9,345 bases of DNA from positions 1-9,345 of the forward strand of contig UQUO01000067.1 in the NCBI GenBank assembly GCA_900544295.1. Reading direction: 5' to 3'. Positions 4,817 through 9,345 of this stretch are shown one piece after another. The stretch's first letter is position 1; every line of letters begins with the position of its first letter. The position numbers were made by a program, and so were the translations under genes. Source of the stretch: an uncultured Eubacteriales bacterium. Its GTDB lineage: Bacteria; Bacillota; Clostridia; Oscillospirales; Oscillospiraceae. Under the pieces are notes generated by a model. The model had not been told where the DNA came from, did not search any database, and was given only the letters and a program-made list of their open reading frames with translations.

Positions 4817-6445
4817 GTGAAACAACCGAACAATACGAAAACCAAAATCTACAGCACCGCTTTGTATATGCGCCTGAGCCGCGATGATGAAAATTTCGGC
4901 GACAGCGTCAGCATTGAGACCCAACGCACCATCCTGCAAAAGTTTGCCGCCGAGAACGGCTTGCGCGTCTATGGCGAGTACGTGGACGACGGATGGAGCG
5001 GCACCAATTTTGACCGCCCCAGCTTCCAGCGAATGATGAGCGATGTGGAAGCGGGAAAAGTCAACTGCATCGTAACCAAAGACCTCAGTCGGTTTGGACG
5101 TGAACACGTGATGATGGATTATTATCTGGAGTTTGTGTTCCCGGAGAAACAGGTCCGCTATATCGCCATTGCCGAGAATGAGGACACCGAAAAGGGCCTG
5201 TCTGAGTTCGTGCCGTTCAAGAATCTGTTCAATGAGTGGTTTGCCAAGGACACCAGCCGCAAGGTAAAGAGCGCACTCCATGCGAAATTTGAAAAGGGAG
5301 AACGCATTTTTGCCTATGCGCCGCTGGGTTACAAGCGCCACCCGGAGATCAAGAACACGCTGACACCGGACGAAGAAACCCGCTGGATCGTAGAGAAAAT
5401 CTTCGATTTGGCCGTTCATGGCGCTGGCGCAGCCAAGATCACCCGCATTTTGATCGCGGAAAAAGTGCCCACCGCCGGTTGGCTGAACTACAAGAGGTAC
5501 GGCACCTTCGCCAACATTTACGCGGGTGCGCCGGAGGAAAAGGCCTATGCCTGGACGATTGCGCAGGTCAAAAGCATCCTGAAAGATGAAACCTATATTG
5601 GCAACAGCATCCACAACAAGCAGACCAATATCTCCTATAAGAACAAGAAAAAGGTCCGCAAGCCGAAAGAGGAATGGGTTCGTGTGGAAAATACCCATGA
5701 AGCCCTTGTCAGTAAGGATGTCTTTGACCGGGTACAGGAGCTGATTGAGACGCGCCGCCGCAAGCAGAAAGACGGTACGACACAAATCTTTTCCGGGCTG
5801 GTGAAGTGTGCAGACTGCGGCTGGTCGCTGGCGTTTGGCATGAACAAGCAGAACAAAAAGCCCTATGGACACTACCATTGCAGCAACTACGGCCAGGGCA
5901 CCGGTCACTGCACCATGCACTATATCCGCTACGATGTCCTTTACACCTACGTTCTGGCACGGATTCAATATTGGTCTTACCAGGCACAGATGGATGAGGG
6001 ACGCCTGCTGCAAAAGCTGCTGAAAGCCGGTGACCGGGAACGCACGGCCAGCCAGAAAAAGCAGGCGGCGGAGCTGAACAGGGCCGAGAAGCGCAAAGCC
6101 GAACTGGACCGCCTGTTTGCCAAGATGTACGAAGATTGGGCCGCTGGGCGCATCACCGAGTACAACTTCAATATGCTGTCCCAGCGGTATCAGACCGAGC
6201 AGCAGGAGCTGGCGGAAAAGATTGAAAGGCTGAACGCTGACCTTGCCGCAGAACAGCAGAGCGCCGTGGATGCCGAAAAATGGGTGAACCTGATCAAGCA
6301 GTACGTAAATCCCACGGAACTGACTGCCGAACTGCTGAATGCCTTGATCGAGAAGATCGTCGTCCATGAAGCTGTGAAAGACGAAAGCAACACCCGCACC
6401 CAGGAGATCGAAATCTACTACCGTTTTATCGGCAAAGTGGAGTAA
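4817..6445 (+). CDS. Large serine recombinase (TnpX/TndX-like) for excision and integration
   Basis: This 542-residue serine recombinase is close in length to TndX of Tn5397 (533) and shorter than TnpX (707). The resolvase domain covers about residues 11-160, with nucleophile S21 in YMRLSRDD, followed by GDSVSIETQR and later TKDLSRFGRE. The recombinase domain follows (about 185-300, GYKRHPE onward). A zinc ribbon has C331-x2-C334 and C355 with C365, and a Lys/Glu/Ala-rich coiled coil covers about 395-480. These are the standard parts of the large serine family that excises a circle and reinserts it at short core sites. The start is GTG at 4817, 8 bases after AAAGGAGG; an upstream in-frame ATG at 4727 precedes the promoter and is rejected. 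It is the last gene of the element, 35 bases before the junction. Confidence 0.93.
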   Translation: MKQPNNTKTKIYSTALYMRLSRDDENFGDSVSIETQRTILQKFAAENGLRVYGEYVDDGWSGTNFDRPSFQRMMSDVEAGKVNCIVTKDLSRFGREHVMMDYYLEFVFPEKQVRYIAIAENEDTEKGLSEFVPFKNLFNEWFAKDTSRKVKSALHAKFEKGERIFAYAPLGYKRHPEIKNTLTPDEETRWIVEKIFDLAVHGAGAAKITRILIAEKVPTAGWLNYKRYGTFANIYAGAPEEKAYAWTIAQVKSILKDETYIGNSIHNKQTNISYKNKKKVRKPKEEWVRVENTHEALVSKDVFDRVQELIETRRRKQKDGTTQIFSGLVKCADCGWSLAFGMNKQNKKPYGHYHCSNYGQGTGHCTMHYIRYDVLYTYVLARIQYWSYQAQMDEGRLLQKLLKAGDRERTASQKKQAAELNRAEKRKAELDRLFAKMYEDWAAGRITEYNFNMLSQRYQTEQQELAEKIERLNADLAAEQQSAVDAEKWVNLIKQYVNPTELTAELLNALIEKIVVHEAVKDESNTRTQEIEIYYRFIGKVE

Positions 6446-6482
6446 AAACGCAAATTAACCATTTATCTCTTTAAGTTGGGGA
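6446..6482. other. Right terminus of the element and GA junction
   Basis: These AT-rich bases after the recombinase stop contain no gene and end in GGGGAAACC, where the high-GC chromosomal reading frame begins. TnpX and TndX join DNA at GA dinucleotides that flank the inserted element. GA at 6481-6482 is the first two bases of the Glu codon of the interrupted regulator. The matching left copy is outside the window, so the exact crossover is inferred. Confidence 0.6.
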
Positions 6483-6990
6483 AACCGGCGAGGCCCAGCC
6501 GGAGCTCTCCAAGCTCGCGCCCCTCGCGGCGGAGCTGGGCGTTTCCGTGGACTGGCTGCTCTCTGACGCGGAGCCGGAGGAGCCGCGCGTGGAGCCGGAG
6601 CGCGCCGGGGACTGGACCGACAAGCTGCCGCGGCTGCTGCGCGGCGCGGCCAGGCGCTGGGGCTGGCTCGCGGGCGTGTACCTCGCCGTCGTGGGCGCGC
6701 TTTTCGCCGGCATGGGCGCGCTGGCCCGGGCTGTGTCCCGCAGCATGTTCGAGAGCGCGGCTTCCTTCGTCGGGGACGCGGATATCCTCACCGGCGGCGG
6801 GCTGGGCGGCCTCGCCCAGTCGGGCATGGGCCTGCTCATGGACGCCTCAGGCCAGCTCGCGCAGTTCTCGCGGAACAACCCCGTCTATCTCTTCGGCGGC
6901 GTGCTGCTAATTTTCGGCCTCGTCCTGTGCGCGGCGGGCGTCGTCCTCGCCGTCGTGCTCCGGCGGATGGGCAGGCGCGGGGACAAATGA
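6481..6990 (+). pseudogene. XRE-type regulator with membrane segments, 5' part removed by the element
   Basis: The frame reads ETGEAQPELSKLAPLAAELG then VSVDWLLSD, the last third of a canonical XRE helix-turn-helix domain. Intact relatives usually carry a sequence like AVSKWE immediately before ETGEAQPELSK. Here upstream bases belong to the element, with a stop at 6472-6474, so the start and recognition helix are missing. After an acidic linker the protein has two hydrophobic segments, about 6667-6735 (WLAGVYLAVVGALF) and 6877-6960 (YLFGGVLLIFGLVLCAAGV), and a basic tail. It was probably a membrane-anchored regulator or sensor. An internal GTG at 6547 could start a 147-residue product, but has no ribosome binding site. 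The missing 5' part should lie beyond the left end of the element. Confidence 0.85.
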
Positions 6991-6992
6991 AT

Positions 6993-7021
6993 TTGCATCG
7001 GCGTTAAAAATCATTTATACT
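6993..7021 (+). promoter_or_regulatory. Promoter of the decarboxylase operon
   Basis: TTGCAT (6993-6998) and TATACT (7016-7021) are 17 bases apart, starting three bases after the regulator stop and 47 bases before the decarboxylase ATG. The -10 box matches consensus at five of six positions and the -35 box less well. No clear operator repeat is visible. Confidence 0.55.
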
Positions 7022-7067
7022 GTGGGGGTGAAGAAACGCGGCCTCCGGGCCGGAAAGGAGCAGGGAT

Positions 7068-8560
7068 ATGGCAGTCAAACGCAAAGACGCGCCCGTGCGC
7101 GACCTGCGCTCCGCGCTGGAGTTTCTGCGCGGGATGCAGGGGCAGCTGGTAGAGACGGAGGTGGAGGTGGACCCCGCGGCGGAGCTCTCGGGCGTCTACC
7201 GCTCGTCGGCGCGGGGGGTACTGTCAAGCGGCCCACGCGCACGAACGGTCCGGCGATGCTCTTCAAAAACCTCAAGGGCCACCCCGGCGCCTCGGCGGCC
7301 ATAGGCGTCCTGGCCAGCCGGGAGCGCGTGGCGCGCCTGCTGGGCTGCGCGAAGGAGGACCTCGGCCGGCTGCTGTGCGAGAGCGTCGCGTCGCCCATTG
7401 CCCCGGTGCTGGACGAGTCGCCCGCGCCCTGCCAGGAGGTCGTACACCTGGCCTCGGAGCCGGACTTTGACCTCTTTAGGCTCCTGCCCGCGCCGACGAA
7501 TACGCCCGTGGACGCGGGACCCTACATCACCCTCGGCATGTGCTACGCCACGCACCCGGACACGGGCTGCTCCGACGTCACCATCCACAGGCTGTGCATC
7601 CAGGGGAGGGACGAGCTGTCCATCTTCCTGCAGCCCGGCAGCCGCCACATCGGGGCCATGGCCGAGCGCGCGGAGGAGCTGGGGCGGCCCCTGCCCATCT
7701 CCGTGTCCATAGGCGTGGACCCCGCCATTGAGATCGGCGCCTGCTTCGAGCCGCCCACGACGCCCCTGGGCTATGACGAGCTGTCCATCGCCGGGGCCAT
7801 AAGGGGCGAGCCTGTGAGGCTCTGCCGCTGCGTCTCCGTGGCGGAGCGGGCCATAGCCCACGCCGAGTTCGTCATCGAGGGCGAGATAGTCCCCGGCGTC
7901 CGCATACAGGAGGACCAGCACTCCGGCACGGGCTTTGCCATGCCGGAGTTTCCCGGCTACAACGGCGTGGCGAGCTCCGAGTGCTGGCTGCTGAAGGTCA
8001 AGGCCCTGACCCACAGGAGGGCCCCCATCCTCCAGACCTGCATCGGTCCGAGCGAGGAGCACGTCAACATGGCGGGCATACCCACCGAGGCCAGTATCCT
8101 CGGCATGCTGGAGCGCGCGATGCCGGGGCGGGTGAAGAACGTCTGCGCCCACCGCTCCGGCGGCGGCAAGTACATGGCCATCCTCCAGATGTGCAAAAAG
8201 GCCCCCACCGACGAGGGACGGCAGAGGCAGGCGGCGCTGCTGGCCTTCTCGGCCTTCCCGGAGCTGAAGCACGTGGTGCTGGTGGACGAGGATGTGGACA
8301 TCTTCGACACGGACGACGTGCTCTGGGCGCTGAACACGCGCTATCAGGGCGACCTCGACACCGTGTTCATCCCCGGCGTGCGCTGCCACCCGCTGGACCC
8401 GAGCGCGGGGCCTGAGTACGACGCGCGCATCCGCGACCGGGGCATCTCCTGCAAGACCATCTTTGACTGCACGGTACCTTTTGAGCAGAAGGCGCGTTTC
8501 GAGCGCGCGGCCTTCCTGGACTGCGACCCGCGGCACTGGCTGCCTGACTGGGAGGGCTGA
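7068..8560 (+). pseudogene. ubiD: UbiD-family aromatic acid decarboxylase (gallate/protocatechuate type), one-base frameshift
   Basis: UbiD enzymes use prenylated FMN to remove CO2 from aromatic or unsaturated acids. As I recall it, the gallate decarboxylase LpdC group shares PTNTPVDAGPYIT, SDVTIHR, PGSRHIGA, FEPPTTPLGYDEL, AMPEFPGYNG, GPSEEHVNMAGIPTEASIL and VDEDVDIFDT, all present here. The usual UbiD ending GPFGEF is replaced by MPEFPGY, typical of that group. Translation starts at ATG 7068 behind AAAGGAG and reads to GVYR (7191-7202). The conserved continuation VGAGGTVKRPT then lies in the -1 frame from 7205. Two bases (7203-7204) stand where one codon is expected, so a single-base deletion is likely. 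With it restored the protein would be about 497 residues, normal for the family. As it stands, the 7068 frame stops at 7304. Real mutation and sequence error cannot be separated here. Confidence 0.88.
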
Positions 8561-8562
8561 AG

Positions 8563-9120
8563 ATGGACGCGAGGCTTGTAGTGGGCGTGAGCGGGGCCTC
8601 GGGCGCGCCGCTGGCGCTTCGGCTTTTGCTTTTGGCGCAGGAGTGCGGCCTGGGCGTGGAGCTGATCGTGACGCCTGGAGGGGCGCGGACGCTGAGGGAG
8701 GAGTGCGGCCTAGGCCCGGAGGACCTTACGCAGTACGCCGAGGCGGTATATGACTGTGCGGACCTCGCCGCGCCGCCGTCCTCGGGCAGTCATCCGACGC
8801 TGGGCATGGCGGTGGTGCCGTGCAGCATGAAGACTCTGGCGGGCATAGCGAGCGGCTACAGCGAGAACCTCCTGCTGCGCGCGGCGGACGTGACGCTGAA
8901 GGAGGGCCGCAAGCTGGTGCTGGCGGTGCGTGAGGCGCCGCTTTCCGCGGTTCATCTGCGGAACATGTACGAGCTGGCTCGGTTTGGTGCGGTGGTATTC
9001 CCGCCGGTACCGGCTTGGTATGCGAAGCCGCAGAGCCTTGAGGAGGCAGAGCGTCAGATAGCGGCTCGGATACTTGCGCAATTCGGCGTTGAAGCGCCCG
9101 GCGCGCCGTGCTGGGGCTGA
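8563..9120 (+). CDS. ubiX: UbiX flavin prenyltransferase (LpdB-like)
   Basis: This 185-residue enzyme joins a dimethylallyl group to FMN, making the prenylated FMN cofactor required by UbiD decarboxylases; the family acts as a cytoplasmic dodecamer. Visible family motifs are VVGVSGASGAP at residues 6-16 (phosphate/FMN binding), VVPCSMKTLAGIASG at about 84-98, and LVLAVREAPLS near 124-134, followed by HLRNMYEL and PPVPAWY, which has Trp at the position often Phe. Length is normal for the family. ATG lies two bases after the decarboxylase stop, and GGAGGG at 8551-8556 is the likely binding site, so the two are translated as a pair. The gene appears intact although its partner is frameshifted. 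No third small subunit (LpdD/BsdD type) follows. Confidence 0.93.
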   Translation: MDARLVVGVSGASGAPLALRLLLLAQECGLGVELIVTPGGARTLREECGLGPEDLTQYAEAVYDCADLAAPPSSGSHPTLGMAVVPCSMKTLAGIASGYSENLLLRAADVTLKEGRKLVLAVREAPLSAVHLRNMYELARFGAVVFPPVPAWYAKPQSLEEAERQIAARILAQFGVEAPGAPCWG

Positions 9121-9161
9121 TATATCCTGCGCGGGACCCTCTTACGCTGCCGCGCCCGTAG

Positions 9162-9183
9162 GGGCGGGGTTCCATCCCCGCCC
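9162..9183. repeat. GC-rich hairpin, REP-like dispersed repeat
   Basis: GGGCGGGG (9162-9169) and CCCCGCCC (9176-9183) form a perfect 8-base stem with loop TTCCAT, preceded by CCGTAG. Elements starting GTAGGGGCGGGG are, to my knowledge, common between genes in gut Clostridia. Copy number cannot be judged from one window. Confidence 0.65.
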
Positions 9184-9250
9184 GGGGGGTGGGTTTTGGC
9201 TGGGAGGAACTCGCCGAATTGCTGTTGGTTGTCTTTACCTTATGCTGCCA

Positions 9251-9296
9251 GTTCCACCCCATTTCTTTGGTCTTGCCCAAAGAAACGGGGTGGAGC
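9251..9296. repeat. Long imperfect hairpin repeat
   Basis: CCACCCC (9254-9260) then TTTCTTTGG (9262-9270) pair with CCAAAGAAA (9277-9285) and GGGGTGG (9287-9293) around loop TCTTGC. One internal A/C mismatch breaks the stem, which extends outward by T-A, T-G and G-C. It is probably a dispersed intergenic repeat; a terminator role is unsupported as no T-run follows. Confidence 0.65.
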
Positions 9297-9345
9297 CCCA
9301 AAGAAAAGCGCTTATGGGGTGGTGGCGCCCCCGTGAGGTTTCGGG

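Larger units (their letters stand above)
1..6482 (+). mobile_element. Integrative mobilizable element, Tn4451/Tn5397-like, right-hand part
   Basis: The stretch carries a primase-like protein, an SF3 helicase, a MobV relaxase with an oriT-like site, and a large serine recombinase as the last gene before a disrupted chromosomal gene. Recombinase at one extremity, a Mob/Pre-type relaxase and no conjugation (type IV secretion) genes match the known plan of mobilizable transposons such as Tn4451, which transfer with a helper. The right boundary is placed at 6481-6482 because the reading frame of a truncated XRE regulator begins exactly there and base composition becomes clearly more GC-rich. The left end is not in the window, so total size and any cargo are unknown. 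Assignment of positions 1-334 to the element is inference from continuity. Confidence 0.85.
9121..9345. other. Intergenic region after ubiX with hairpin repeats, no gene seen
   Basis: I see no coding region on either strand in these 225 bases. They hold two strong stem-loops (9162-9183 and 9251-9296) and a partial second copy of the latter's right arm (AAAGAAA near 9301-9307 and GGGGTGG near 9317-9323). Neither stem is followed by a T-run, so an intrinsic terminator for the operon is not evident. Confidence 0.6.

Noticed and set aside
4751..6367. Long open frame of 538 codons on the minus strand
   Set aside because: It lies entirely antisense to the recombinase, whose motifs are unmistakable, lacks a ribosome binding site and shows no protein domain. 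It is a codon-bias shadow.
6547..6990. Intact small membrane protein starting at GTG 6547
   Set aside because: The frame continues upstream through conserved XRE residues to the element junction and the GTG has no ribosome binding site, so this is a truncated gene.
7203..7218. Programmed -1 ribosomal frameshift at the G-run in the decarboxylase gene
   Set aside because: The frame change needed by the family alignment falls at 7203-7204, before the six-G run. The run does not form a good slippery heptamer in the upstream frame, and no such mechanism is known for this family.
7022..7256. Alternative start of the decarboxylase at 7022 in the downstream frame
   Set aside because: The residues it would add resemble no UbiD N-terminus, whereas the 7068 frame gives the family's DLRSALEFL and ELSGVYR. 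The frameshift explanation fits better.
7196..8536. Long open frame of 446 codons on the minus strand
   Set aside because: It is antisense to the UbiD-type gene in high-GC DNA, where long shadow frames are expected; its translation is low-complexity Arg/Gly/Ala/His without domains.
1..9345. CRISPR array, tRNA or rRNA genes
   Set aside because: No regularly spaced direct repeats and no cloverleaf or rRNA-like conserved segments were seen on reading the window; the repeats present are inverted repeats.

Overview
The window suggests a high-GC gut Clostridia genome (Oscillospiraceae-like) carrying an integrated mobilizable element. This rests on the element type, strong AAAGGAGG-type ribosome binding sites, and dispersed GC-rich hairpin repeats of a kind I associate with that group. 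No taxonomic marker gene is present, so the assignment is inference.

Positions 1 to about 6480 are the right-hand part of an integrative mobilizable element of the Tn4451/Tn5397 kind; its left end lies outside the window. In order: a leftward acidic protein of unknown function, cut by the window edge (334 to 1); a divergent intergenic region with an inverted repeat, a six-codon reading frame behind a strong ribosome binding site and a possible promoter; a CHC2 zinc-finger primase-like protein (660-1280); an overlapping SF3 primase/helicase (1255-2640); a 437-base non-coding stretch packed with inverted repeats, holding a fragment resembling a regulator C-terminus and a probable MobV-type oriT; a MobV relaxase (3078-4364); a small unknown protein (4382-4708); and a large serine recombinase (4817-6445) behind a near-consensus promoter spanned by an operator-like inverted repeat. 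Together these would allow excision and integration (recombinase), DNA replication (primase plus helicase) and transfer by a helper conjugation system (oriT plus relaxase). No resistance or other cargo gene is visible in this part.

The element ends about 35 bases after the recombinase stop. It joins directly to the decapitated 3' part of an XRE-type regulator with two membrane segments (6481-6990). The junction lies at a GA dinucleotide inside a conserved Trp-Glu position, which fits the GA target known for TnpX/TndX recombinases.

The rest is chromosomal and visibly more GC-rich. A good promoter (6993-7021) precedes a UbiD-family decarboxylase of the gallate/protocatechuate (LpdC-like) group and, two bases after it, a UbiX flavin prenyltransferase (LpdB-like) that would supply the prenylated FMN cofactor. 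The decarboxylase is broken by an apparent one-base deletion near 7203. The last 225 bases hold no gene, only two strong hairpin repeats.
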